DNA of 64,000 nucleotides, from the NCBI RefSeq assembly GCF_040676615.1, contig NZ_JBFAPI010000001.1:620001-684000 (forward strand), in the 5' to 3' direction. This DNA is from Asanoa sp040676615. Lineage in GTDB: Bacteria; Actinomycetota; Actinomycetes; Mycobacteriales; Micromonosporaceae. How positions within the stretch are numbered: the stretch's first letter is position 1; every line of letters starts with the position of its first letter. Positions 41,068 to 49,570 of the stretch are shown piece by piece. Made by a program: the position numbers and the translations under genes. Under the pieces are notes generated by a model, which had not been told where the DNA came from, searched no databases, and worked only from the letters and a program-made list of their open reading frames with translations.

Positions 41068-41751
41068 ATGGTCGCAGAAGGCATCACCGATCTGCCGCTG
41101 GTCGCCGGTCACCCGGTGCTGGACCTGGTCAACACAGTGGAGCCGCGCGGCGAAGAGCCGCCCGAGCGAGACCACCTGGTCTCGCCGCACAATCTGTTGG
41201 TCTGGGCCGGGCGGGCCGGCGTCGTCGACGCCGCGGAGGCCGCCCGGGTGGGCGCGGCGTGGTCGGCGGACCCGGGCAAAGGCGATCGAGCCCTGGACGC
41301 CGTCCGCGACCTCCGCGAGATGGTCTACGGCGTGCTCCGCCGCGGCGCGAGCGCCGACCCGCTGCTGGGTTGGTGGCGCGACGCGCTGGGCCGGGCCGAG
41401 CTCGTGCCCGCGAAAGCGCCGGTCGAGGTCGTGGCCCGCGGCGACGCCACGCTGATCACCGACCGCCTGGTGCTCGCGGCCGCCGACCTGCTGACCACCC
41501 TCGACCGCGCGGCCCTGAGCGAGTGCCCGCTGGCCGAAGGCGGCTGTGGCTGGTTGTTCCTCGACCACAGCCGCAACCACTCGCGGCGCTGGTGCGCGAT
41601 GGCCGACTGCGGCGCCCGGGCCAAGGCCCGGCGGCTCACCGAGCGCCGGCGGGCCGTCAGGAGTGGTGGCGGGACAGCGCGACGGCCGGGCGCTCCTGCT
41701 CCGGGCGGGGCGGCGGAGCGCCGCGCCAGCGGAGCACGCCGTGATACATGA
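41068..41751 (+). CDS. CGNR zinc-finger / ABATE-domain transcription regulator
   Basis: A 227-residue regulator. The N-terminal ABATE domain starts LPLVAGHPVLDLVNTVEPRG. The C-terminal zinc finger has CPLAEGGCGWLFLDHSRN, SRRWCAMADCGARAKARR, where the CGNR signature itself reads CGAR. About 35 Gly/Arg/Ala-rich residues follow that overlap the convergent PAP2 gene by 95 bp. It is divergent from the MFS exporter and so a likely regulator of it. Confidence 0.88.
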   Translation: MVAEGITDLPLVAGHPVLDLVNTVEPRGEEPPERDHLVSPHNLLVWAGRAGVVDAAEAARVGAAWSADPGKGDRALDAVRDLREMVYGVLRRGASADPLLGWWRDALGRAELVPAKAPVEVVARGDATLITDRLVLAAADLLTTLDRAALSECPLAEGGCGWLFLDHSRNHSRRWCAMADCGARAKARRLTERRRAVRSGGGTARRPGAPAPGGAAERRASGARRDT

Positions 41752-42355
41752 TGGTCAGGCAGGCGGCCGCGTTGAAGAACGACGCGAGCACGTCGGTCGG
41801 GTGGTGCATGCCGCGGTAGAGGCGGGTCAGCGCGACACCGACCGGGATCAGCACGAAGACGGTCCAGACCAGCGTCTCCCAACGCCGGTCGGTCGCCCGC
41901 AGCGCGAAGAGCAGCGCCAGCCCGCAATAGAGCGTGGCCGCGGCCGACGTGTGGCCCGACGGGAAGCTCGACGTGGGCGGCGAGGCGTCCATGTGCGCGA
42001 CCTCCGGGCGGTGCCGGTCGATCGCCAGCGTCGTGCACAGGAAGACCAGGGCCTGTGCCGCGACCGCCGAGGCGAGGAAGATGGGCTCGCGCCACGGGCG
42101 GCGGGTGACCAGCAGGATCAGCACGGCCAGCGTGCAGACGGCAATCACCGACCAGGTGTCGGCGATCGTGCTGAACACCTGCGACGCCGCGGTCAGTGGG
42201 CCGGATCGGGCCGCCTCGAGCGACTCGTTGGCCTTGTCTTCCACGGTCAGCGGCCACCAGTTGTCGGCGACCTTGGTCACGAACAGGCCGAACGCGACCA
42301 TCAGCGCGTAGAGCGCGACGAGGGGGAGCAGCAATCGCAGCAGAACGTGACGCAT
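41657..42355 (-). CDS. PAP2-family membrane phosphatase
   Basis: A 232-residue integral membrane lipid phosphatase. Five to six helices. Catalytic motifs: DRHRPEVAH (part of KxxxxxxRP), SFPSGHTSAA and RLYRGMHHPTDVL. It starts at ATG 42355, 11 bp after the stop of a decayed minus-strand gene. The substrate may be undecaprenyl-diphosphate or phosphatidate; sequence alone does not say. Confidence 0.9.
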   Translation of the reverse strand: MRHVLLRLLLPLVALYALMVAFGLFVTKVADNWWPLTVEDKANESLEAARSGPLTAASQVFSTIADTWSVIAVCTLAVLILLVTRRPWREPIFLASAVAAQALVFLCTTLAIDRHRPEVAHMDASPPTSSFPSGHTSAAATLYCGLALLFALRATDRRWETLVWTVFVLIPVGVALTRLYRGMHHPTDVLASFFNAAACLTIMYHGVLRWRGAPPPRPEQERPAVALSRHHS

Positions 42356-42366
42356 GGCAGGTGTCC

Positions 42367-42588
42367 TTACCCGCTCGCGCCGCCCGCCACGCCTAACGCG
42401 GCGGGCGACTCCGCGCCGGGTACCAGCAGCGCGGGTGCGCCGCTGCCGTCGGCGTTGGTCGTCGCGCCCACGGCGTCGCCTGTCGCAGGCAGACCCCGGT
42501 GCCGCCGGCGGCGTACGCGCGGACGCACTCACCCGGCGACACGGTGCGCGGCCCGTCCGTGTCCACCATGGACACCAACACGAGATGC
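42367..42588 (-). pseudogene. 3' remnant of an unknown secreted-type gene (frameshifted)
   Basis: Minus-strand reading gives protein-like sequence DTDGPRTVSPGECVRAYAA, then after a shift of frame near 42485 it resumes as VGATTNADGSGAPALLVPG and stops at TAA 42367. No start and no 5' half remain; at about 42588 it meets the plus-strand phosphatase remnant. I do not recognise the parent family. The Cys pair and Gly/Ala/Pro-rich end suggest an exported protein. Confidence 0.45.
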
Positions 42589-42590
42589 CG

Positions 42591-43053
42591 GCCTGGGGCG
42601 CCTTCAAGTCGCGGACCCGCCCGGCACCGGGCAACCACGACTACAACACCTCGGGCGCCAGCGGTTACTACGGCTACTTCGGCTCGCAGGCCGGCCCGTC
42701 CGGGCAGGGCTACTACTCCTACAACATCGGCAACTGGCACATCGTCTCGCTCAACTCCAACATCAGCATGACCGCGACCGCGGCCCAGGTGACCTGGTTG
42801 CGCAACGATCTGGCCGCCAACGCCCGGCCGTGCACGCTGGCCTACTGGCACCACCCGCTGTTCACCTCCGGCGCCAACCACGCGCGGCGCCGACCACTAC
42901 GGCTTCGGCACGATCCAGCCCAACAGCCAGGCCCGCAACAGCGACACGTTCGGCGTCCTCACGTTCACCTTGCACACCAACTCGTACGACTGGCAGTTCG
43001 TGCCCCAGGCGGGCAAGACCTTTGCGGACAGCGGAACAGGTGCTTGCCATTGA
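42591..43053 (+). pseudogene. Decayed metallophosphoesterase (purple-acid-phosphatase-like)
   Basis: In one frame from 42591: WGAFKSRTRPAPGNHDYN, GYYSYNIGNWHIVSLNSN, TLAYWHHPLFTSGAN. This is the middle of a calcineurin-like phosphoesterase including the GNHD metal motif. After about 42880 the frame breaks. Another frame from about 42892 gives YGFGTIQPNSQARN and YDWQFVPQAGKTF, the family's C-terminus, ending TGA 43053. The N-terminal metal motifs and the later GHxH motif are gone, with roughly 60-70 residues deleted inside. It cannot be active. Confidence 0.8.
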
Positions 43054-43071
43054 GCTAGCGTCAGACATGTC

Positions 43072-43584
43072 ATGACTGTTCCGCAGCTCGGCACCACCGT
43101 GCGCCTCATGGTCAACGGGGCGCCGGCGGTGCTCGCGGTCGACAACCGCACCACGCTGCTCGACCTGCTCCGCGACCGGCTCGACCGGACCGGCACCAAG
43201 AAGGGCTGCGACCACGGCCAGTGCGGCGCGTGCACGGTGCTGCTCGACGGCCGCCGCGTCAACTCCTGCCTGCTGCTGGCCGTCGCCGTCGACGGCCGCG
43301 AGGTGACCACGGTGGAGGGGCTGGCCGACGACGAACCGCACCCGATGCAGGCGGCGTTCATCGCGCACGACGCGTTCCAGTGCGGCTACTGCACCCCGGG
43401 CCAGATCTGCTCGGCGATCGGCATGCTCGACGAGCTCGCGGCAGGCTGGCCCAGCGCGGTCAGCGACGGCGTCGGGCACCTCGACGACGCGGAGATCCGC
43501 GAGCGGATGGCCGGCAACATCTGCCGGTGCGGCGCGTACGCCAACATCGTCGCGGCGATCCGCGAGGTCGCGGGGGGCGACTGA
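43072..43584 (+). CDS. Molybdenum aldehyde oxidoreductase, 2Fe-2S subunit (PaoA-like)
   Basis: Electron-transfer subunit of a xanthine-oxidase-family enzyme. 170 residues with two 2Fe-2S clusters. The plant-type cluster uses Cys46, 51, 54 and 66 (GCDHGQCGACTVL). The alpha-helical cluster uses Cys104, 107, 151 and 153 (CGYCTPGQ, NICRCG). Unlike E. coli PaoA, it has no twin-arginine signal, so the enzyme should be cytoplasmic. A TAGCGT hexamer lies 10 bases before the ATG. It is the first gene of a tight three-gene operon. Confidence 0.95.
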   Translation: MTVPQLGTTVRLMVNGAPAVLAVDNRTTLLDLLRDRLDRTGTKKGCDHGQCGACTVLLDGRRVNSCLLLAVAVDGREVTTVEGLADDEPHPMQAAFIAHDAFQCGYCTPGQICSAIGMLDELAAGWPSAVSDGVGHLDDAEIRERMAGNICRCGAYANIVAAIREVAGGD

Positions 43585-43586
43585 CG

Positions 43587-44567
43587 GTGCGGGAGTTCGC
43601 CTACACCCGGGCCCACGACGTCGACAGCGCCGTCGCGCTGGTCGCCGACAACCCGGGCGCCCGCTACCTCGGGGGCGGCACGAACCTGGTCGACCTGATG
43701 AAGCTCGGCGTCGAGCGCCCCGACCTGCTGGTCGACGTCACCGGCCTGCCGCTCGACGAGGTCACCGAGGACGAGGCCGGCGGCCTGCTGATCGGCGCCC
43801 AGGTGCGCAACAGCGACCTGGCCGCGCACCCGCTGGTCCGGCACCGCTATCCGATGCTCAGCGAGGCGGTGCTGGCGGGCGCGTCGGGCCAGTTGCGCAA
43901 CGTGGCGACCACCGGCGGCAACCTGGTGCAGCGCACCCGCTGCGGCTATTTCACCGACCCGAGCAAACCGTGCAACAAGCGGTTGCCCGGCTCCGGCTGC
44001 CCGGCCGTCGAGGGCCTGCATCACAACCACGCCATCCTCGGCGCCTCCGACCACTGTGTCGCGACCCATCCGTCGGACCTGGCGGTCGCCCTGGCCGCGC
44101 TGGACGCCCGGGTGCTGGTCCAGGACCTGGCCGGGCCGCGCGAGGTGCCGCTCGACGACTTCTACCGCCCGGTCGGCGACCGACCCGACCGGGAACTCAC
44201 CGTCAGCGACGGCGCCCTGATCACCGGCGTCCTGCTGCCGCCACCGGTCGCCGGCCGGTCCGGTTACCGCAAGGTCAGGGAGCGGGCGTCGTACGCGTTC
44301 GCGGTCGGCTCGGTCGCCGCGCTGCTGGCCGTCGACGCCGGCCGGGTCGGCGAGGTGCGGATCGCTCTCGGCGCGGTGGCCTCACACCCCTGGCGGGCCC
44401 GGGTGGCGGAGCGGTCGGTGCACGGCGGCCCGGCCACCCCCGCCGCGTTCGAGGCGGCCGCCGAGGCGGAACTCGACGCGGCCCGCCCGCTGCGCGACAA
44501 CGCCTACAAGGTGCCGCTGATGCGCAACCTGATCGTCGCGGTCCTCACCGAACTGGCCGGAAGATGA
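43587..44567 (+). CDS. Molybdenum aldehyde oxidoreductase, FAD subunit with extra 4Fe-4S cysteines (PaoB-like)
   Basis: A 326-residue FAD-binding subunit. The FAD loop is YLGGGTNLVDLMK and the second FAD contact is ATTGGNLVQRTRC. Cys119, 129, 138 and 157 (RCGYF, KPCNKR, SGCPA, DHCVAT) match the 4Fe-4S ligand layout reported for PaoB and absent from ordinary xanthine dehydrogenases. The start is GTG 43587, 2 bp after the upstream stop. The stop overlaps the large subunit start (ATGA). Confidence 0.92.
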   Translation: MREFAYTRAHDVDSAVALVADNPGARYLGGGTNLVDLMKLGVERPDLLVDVTGLPLDEVTEDEAGGLLIGAQVRNSDLAAHPLVRHRYPMLSEAVLAGASGQLRNVATTGGNLVQRTRCGYFTDPSKPCNKRLPGSGCPAVEGLHHNHAILGASDHCVATHPSDLAVALAALDARVLVQDLAGPREVPLDDFYRPVGDRPDRELTVSDGALITGVLLPPPVAGRSGYRKVRERASYAFAVGSVAALLAVDAGRVGEVRIALGAVASHPWRARVAERSVHGGPATPAAFEAAAEAELDAARPLRDNAYKVPLMRNLIVAVLTELAGR

Positions 44568-46657
44568 CCCGCACCTGGCAGACCGCGCCGGCCGTCGGGC
44601 ACCCGCTGACCCGGATCGAGGGTCTCGACAAGGTGACCGGGCACGCCCGCTACGCCGGCGACATCGCGCTGCCCGGTCTGGTCCACGGGTGGGTGGTGCC
44701 GGCAACCGTTGCCCGCGGCCGGGTCCGGGCCCTCGACGTGGGCGCGGCGCTCGCCATGCCGGGTGTGCTCGCGGTACTGCACCGCGAGAACGCGCCCCGG
44801 CTGGCCGACATCGGCGAGGGAACGCTGTTCCTGTTCCAGAACGACCGGGTGCCCCACCACGGCGCGCCGGTCGCGCTGGTCATCGCCGACACGCCGGAGC
44901 GGGCCCGCGAGGCCGCCGAACGGATCCGGGTCGACTATTTCGAGGAGCCGCACGACGTGCTGTTCCGCCCGGACCATCCGGGGCTCTACGAGCCGGACCA
45001 CGTCAACCCGCGCCTCCCGACGGTGACCGACAAGGGCGACGTGGACGCGGCCCTGGCCGGCGCCGCGGTGTTGGTCGACGGTGAATACCGCACACCGGCG
45101 CAGCACAACAACGCGATGGAACCCCATTCCTCCACCGCCGCCTGGGCCGAACGCCGGGTCACCGTCTTCACCTCGACGCAGCACGCGTTCGGCACGGCGC
45201 GGACGCTGACCCGGCTGTTCGGCTTCGACCCTGGCACCGTCCACGTGGTCTCGGAGCACGTCGGCGGCGGCTTCGGCAACAAGGGCCTGCCGCGGCCGGA
45301 CGTGGTGCTCGCGGTGATGGCCGCGACCCTGGTCGGCCGCCCGGTGCGGGTCACCCTGACCCGGCCGCAACTCTTTGCGCTCACCGGCTACCGCACGCCC
45401 ACCGCGCAGCGGGTCCGGCTCGGTGCCGACGCCGACGGCCGGCTGGTCGCGCTGGAACACCGGGCCGCGTCGCAGACCTCGACGCTGCTGGAGTTCACCG
45501 AGCAGTCGGCCAGCTACTCCCGGGCCATGTACGCGTCCGGCAACCTGCGCACCAGCCACCGGGTGGTGGCGCTGGACGTGCCGACGCCGCGCTGGATGCG
45601 GGCGCCGGGGGAGGCACCCGGCTCGTTCGGGCTGGAGTCCGCGATGGACGAGCTGGCCGAAGCGTGCGGCGTCGACCCGGTCGAACTGCGGCTGCGCAAC
45701 GACACCGGAACCGAACCGGAGTCCGGCCTGCCGTTCAGCAGCCGGCGGCTGGCCGACTGCCTGCGCGAGGGTGCCCGGCGGTTCGGCTGGGCCGGCCGCG
45801 ACCCCCGCCCGGCCGCGCGCCGCGACGGTCGCTGGTGGCGGGGGACCGGGGTGGCCGGCGCGCACTACCCGGCCCGGACCGCGCCGACCGTCGCACACGC
45901 GACCGCCCTGCGCGACGGTGGCTATGTCGTCCGGGTCGGTGCCGCCGACATCGGCACCGGGGCCCGCACCGCCCTGACCCAGCTCGCCGCGGACGCCCTC
46001 GAGGTGCCGGTCGACCAGGTGCGGCTGCTGGTCGGCGACAGCGACTTCGGCCTGGCCCAGGTCGCCGGCGGCTCGATGGGAACCGCGTCGTGGAGCTGGC
46101 CGGTGATGACCGCCTGCCACGACCTGGCCCGCCGGCTCGCGTCCGGCGAACCCATCCCGCCGGACGGGCTGACCAGCACGTTCGACTCGACCGAGGCGGT
46201 GGGCGCCCGCCGCGACGTGGCCCGCTACGCGTTCGGCGCGCACTTCGCCGAGGTGGCCGTCGACGTCGCGACCGGCGAGGTGCGGGTGCCGCGGTTGACC
46301 GGCGTATACGCCGTCGGCCGGGTGGTCAACCCACTCACCGCCCGGTCACAGCTGGTCGGCGGGATGACCATGGGCCTGTCCTGCGCCCTGCTGGAAGAAT
46401 CCATGATGGACGCCGGCACGGGCGACTTCCTCAACCACAACCTGGCCGACTATCACGTGGCCACCAACGCCGACGTGCGGGACCTCGACGTCGCGTTCGT
46501 CGACGACCCCGACGACGAGCTCAACCCCGCCGGCGTCAAGGGTCTCGGTGAGATCGGCATCGTGGGTGTGCCCGCGGCGATCGCCAACGCGATGTGGCAC
46601 GCGACCGGCGTGCGCCAGCGTGAGCTGCCGATCAACCCGGCGCGCGCCGCACTCTGA
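44564..46657 (+). CDS. Molybdenum aldehyde oxidoreductase, molybdopterin subunit (PaoC-like)
   Basis: Catalytic large subunit of 697 residues binding Mo-molybdopterin, probably the cytosine dinucleotide form. It opens PLTRIEGLDKVTGHARYAGD. Cofactor motifs are GGGFGNKG, RAPGEAPGSFGLESAMDE and a late GLGEIGIVG with the catalytic Glu. It oxidises aldehydes, probably aromatic, to acids. It is followed 100 bp later by a copper amine oxidase, whose product is an aldehyde, so the two may be consecutive steps. Confidence 0.94.
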   Translation: MTRTWQTAPAVGHPLTRIEGLDKVTGHARYAGDIALPGLVHGWVVPATVARGRVRALDVGAALAMPGVLAVLHRENAPRLADIGEGTLFLFQNDRVPHHGAPVALVIADTPERAREAAERIRVDYFEEPHDVLFRPDHPGLYEPDHVNPRLPTVTDKGDVDAALAGAAVLVDGEYRTPAQHNNAMEPHSSTAAWAERRVTVFTSTQHAFGTARTLTRLFGFDPGTVHVVSEHVGGGFGNKGLPRPDVVLAVMAATLVGRPVRVTLTRPQLFALTGYRTPTAQRVRLGADADGRLVALEHRAASQTSTLLEFTEQSASYSRAMYASGNLRTSHRVVALDVPTPRWMRAPGEAPGSFGLESAMDELAEACGVDPVELRLRNDTGTEPESGLPFSSRRLADCLREGARRFGWAGRDPRPAARRDGRWWRGTGVAGAHYPARTAPTVAHATALRDGGYVVRVGAADIGTGARTALTQLAADALEVPVDQVRLLVGDSDFGLAQVAGGSMGTASWSWPVMTACHDLARRLASGEPIPPDGLTSTFDSTEAVGARRDVARYAFGAHFAEVAVDVATGEVRVPRLTGVYAVGRVVNPLTARSQLVGGMTMGLSCALLEESMMDAGTGDFLNHNLADYHVATNADVRDLDVAFVDDPDDELNPAGVKGLGEIGIVGVPAAIANAMWHATGVRQRELPINPARAAL

Positions 46658-46758
46658 CCGAACGCTGATCAATCTCACTCTGCCGTACGTGGACAGTCAC
46701 TCAGACATGAGATTAGCTTGTCGATCGGCCGTACCCCCCTTTTCGACGAGGTGATCCG

Positions 46759-48654
46759 ATGTCGGCACCGGCCGGTCATCCCCTCGCGCGGCTCAGCGCC
46801 GCCGAGATCGACTCCGCCCGAACGCTGTTCCAGAAGCACGATCTGCTCACTCCTACCACCCGGTTCGCCCTGCTCGCGCTCGAAGAGCCCACCAAGCCCG
46901 CGGTGCTCGCCTGGCGGGCCGGTGATCCCATCGACCGCCGGGTCCGCGCGCTGCTGCTCGACGTCGCGACCGGCCAGGTCCGCTCCGTGGTCGCGTCGGT
47001 GACCCGCGACGAGATCGACGAGGTCGACGAGATCGACCCGGCCGTCGACGGCCAGCCGCCGATCCTGCTCGACGAGTTCATCGCGGTCGACGAGATCGTC
47101 AAGGCCGATCCCGAGTGGCGCGCGGCCATCGAACGCCGCGGCATCACCGACTTCGACCTCGTACGCCCGTGTCCACTCTCGGCGGGTGACTACGAGCTCG
47201 AGGGCGAGCGCGGCCGGCGCCTGCTGCGGGTGCTCTCGTTCGTCGCCAACCGTCCCGAGGACCACTGCTGGGCCCACCCGATCGACGGCGTGGTCGCCTA
47301 CGTCGACCTGATCGAGAAGAAGGTCGTGCGGCTGATCGACCACGCGCTGCTGCCCGTGCCGCAGGAGGAGGGCAACTACGACGACCCGGCCTTCACCGGC
47401 CCGGCCCGGGAGACCCTCAAGCCGCTGGAGATCACCCAGCCCGACGGCCCGAGCTTCCAGGTCGACGGCGACGAGGTGACCTGGGAGGGCTGGAAGTTCC
47501 GGATCGGCTTCGACCCGCGCGAGGGCCTGGTGCTGCACCAGCTCTCCATCCAGGACCGCCCGCTGGTCTACCGCGCCTCGATCGCCGAGATGGTGGTGCC
47601 CTACGCCGACCCCAGCCCCGTGCGGTTCTGGCAGAACTACTTCGACGCCGGGGAGTACCTGCTCGGTCAGCAGGCCAACTCACTGGTGCTGGGCTGCGAC
47701 TGCCTCGGCGAGATCCGCTACTTCGACGCCGTGCTGGCCGACGGCGACGGCAACCCGCGCGAGGTCAGCAACGCGATCTGCCTGCACGAGGAAGACTTCG
47801 GCGTGCTCTGGAAGCACTCCGACCTGTTCACCGAGGCGGCCGAGACCAGGCGGCAGCGCCGGCTGGTCATCTCCTACTGGGCCACCGTCGGCAACTACGA
47901 CTACGGCTTCTTCTGGTACCTCTACCTCGACGGCACCGTCGAGATGGAGGTCAAGGCGACCGGCGTGGTGTTCACCTCGTCCTACGCCGAGGGTGCCGAG
48001 TACGCGACCGAGATCGCGCCCGGCCTCGGGGCGCCCTACCACCAGCACCTGTTCAGCGCCCGGCTCGACATGATGCTCGACGGCGTCGGCAACGCGGTCG
48101 ACGAACTCGACGTGCGTCGGGTGCCGGTCGGGGAGACCAACCCCTACGGCAACGCCTTCACCCGCACCGCGACCCGGCTGACCCGGGAGTCCGAGGGTGC
48201 CCGCGACGCCGACAACAGCGTCGGCCGGGTCTGGCGGATCTCCAACCCCGCGAAGACCAACCGGCTCGGGCAGCCGGTGGCCTACGTCCTGCGTCCTGAG
48301 GGGCAACCGGCGTTGCTGGCCGACGAGACCTCGTCGATCGCCCGCCGCGCGGCGTTCGCCACCAAGCACCTGTGGGTCACCCGCTATGACGCCGACGAGC
48401 GCTACCCGGCCGGCAACTACGTCAACCAGCACCCCGGTGGTGCCGGGCTGCCCGCGTTCGTCGCCGACGACGAGTCGATCGACGGCGAAGACATCGTGGT
48501 CTGGCACACATTCGGCAGCACGCATTTCCCGCGGGTCGAAGACTGGCCCGTGATGCCGGTGGACCGTTGCGGATTCGCGTTGCGGCCCGCCGGATTCTTC
48601 GATCGCAACCCCACACTGGACGTTCCGGCGACAACGGCTAAACACTGCCATTAA
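46759..48654 (+). CDS. Copper-containing primary amine oxidase (phenylethylamine/histamine type)
   Basis: Oxidises a primary amine to aldehyde, ammonia and hydrogen peroxide. 631 residues with no signal peptide, closely like the Arthrobacter phenylethylamine oxidase as I recall it. The topaquinone precursor is Tyr380 in GNYDYGFFWYLYLDG, and the catalytic base is Asp296 in YFDAGEYLLGQ. Copper ligands are His428 and His430 (PYHQHLFSARLD) and the His in GSTHFPRVEDWP. A GAGGTGATC site precedes ATG 46759. A perfect hairpin follows the stop. Confidence 0.96.
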   Translation: MSAPAGHPLARLSAAEIDSARTLFQKHDLLTPTTRFALLALEEPTKPAVLAWRAGDPIDRRVRALLLDVATGQVRSVVASVTRDEIDEVDEIDPAVDGQPPILLDEFIAVDEIVKADPEWRAAIERRGITDFDLVRPCPLSAGDYELEGERGRRLLRVLSFVANRPEDHCWAHPIDGVVAYVDLIEKKVVRLIDHALLPVPQEEGNYDDPAFTGPARETLKPLEITQPDGPSFQVDGDEVTWEGWKFRIGFDPREGLVLHQLSIQDRPLVYRASIAEMVVPYADPSPVRFWQNYFDAGEYLLGQQANSLVLGCDCLGEIRYFDAVLADGDGNPREVSNAICLHEEDFGVLWKHSDLFTEAAETRRQRRLVISYWATVGNYDYGFFWYLYLDGTVEMEVKATGVVFTSSYAEGAEYATEIAPGLGAPYHQHLFSARLDMMLDGVGNAVDELDVRRVPVGETNPYGNAFTRTATRLTRESEGARDADNSVGRVWRISNPAKTNRLGQPVAYVLRPEGQPALLADETSSIARRAAFATKHLWVTRYDADERYPAGNYVNQHPGGAGLPAFVADDESIDGEDIVVWHTFGSTHFPRVEDWPVMPVDRCGFALRPAGFFDRNPTLDVPATTAKHCH

Positions 48655-48659
48655 CACCA

Positions 48660-48698
48660 TTTCGGGGGTACGACCGCTGAGTGGTCGTACCCCCGAAA
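48660..48698. terminator. Bidirectional terminator hairpin
   Basis: A perfect 16-bp stem (arms 48660-48675 and 48683-48698) with a seven-base loop. It is followed on the plus strand by an AT-rich tract and flanked on the minus side by TTT. It lies between the convergent stops of the amine oxidase and GPP34 genes. Confidence 0.9.
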
Positions 48699-48711
48699 CA
48701 ATTATTTAACG

Positions 48712-49356
48712 TTAACGGCGAGTGATGACCGCCATCGCGGCGACCGCGCCTTCGACGCCGGTGATGACGTCACGCAGCGGAGCCGGCAACCGCGCGACGA
48801 TCGCGCCGATGCTGTCTGACACCTCTTGCCTGCTCCACTCGAGCATGATGCGTTGTTCGAGGCCAGCGGCCCGCACGAGAGCGGCGAGGGTGGCCGTCTG
48901 CGCGTCGATCTGTGCCGGTCGCTGTAGGTAGTAGGACAGTCGCACCAGCGGCCTCGTTGCCGTCAATGCGTTGACCGCGGGGTAACGCACAGTAAGCTTC
49001 CTGGACAGCCCAGAACGCTGTTCGTCGCGACGGACCATCCCCGCGGCGACGACGCGTTGCGCGACCACTTCGCCGACGTTGCTGCGCAGGTGCTCCACCC
49101 AGGCGCGCGGGACGAACTCGCTCCCTCTGCTGTGGATCTCGCGCAGCACGACGTCGGTCACCGGGTCTCCCCAGGGGCGGGGGTCGTCGACGGCGAGCTT
49201 GCCCGCGACCACCGTGACCCGCCTCTGCAGGATCAGCTCCGCGAGAGCGGCGCCGGCCAGGCCGGCGTCGAGCATCTCGGCGTTGATGACTGTCTTGCCG
49301 GTGTATTCGTTGTGTCCGACCATGAAGAGTTCGTCGGCAAGCCCTAAGTCGCTCAT
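48712..49356 (-). CDS. GPP34/GOLPH3-family protein
   Basis: A 214-residue helical protein of the Golgi phosphoprotein 3 family, which is widespread in actinomycetes with unknown function. Typical start LGLADELFMVGHNEYTGK, then LLxAGLAGAALAELIL-like repeats, WVEHLRSNVGEVVAQRVV and a C-terminal helix bundle (ITGVEGAVAAMAVI). ATG 49356 follows TGAGG. Eukaryotic relatives bind PI4P and Golgi enzymes, but that cannot be transferred here. Upstream in-frame ATG at 49488 is rejected because the first 44 codons do not fit. Confidence 0.87.
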   Translation of the reverse strand: MSDLGLADELFMVGHNEYTGKTVINAEMLDAGLAGAALAELILQRRVTVVAGKLAVDDPRPWGDPVTDVVLREIHSRGSEFVPRAWVEHLRSNVGEVVAQRVVAAGMVRRDEQRSGLSRKLTVRYPAVNALTATRPLVRLSYYLQRPAQIDAQTATLAALVRAAGLEQRIMLEWSRQEVSDSIGAIVARLPAPLRDVITGVEGAVAAMAVITRR

Positions 49357-49570
49357 AACCTCAGGCAGAGTGTGGGGGGTCGATGAGGGAACCGGCGACG
49401 GGAGGGAGCGCCGATTTTGTGCGTGCAAAGAGTACGCCGATCTTGAGGTGCATTCAACCGTTGTGATCCTTCGATAAGGACCCTCCACAGTCTTGAGTGG
49501 AAGAGTGCGTGGTCGTACGATCGGGCGTCGCGAAACCGATCAAAGACCCTCTGAATCGAGGAACCCCCCA

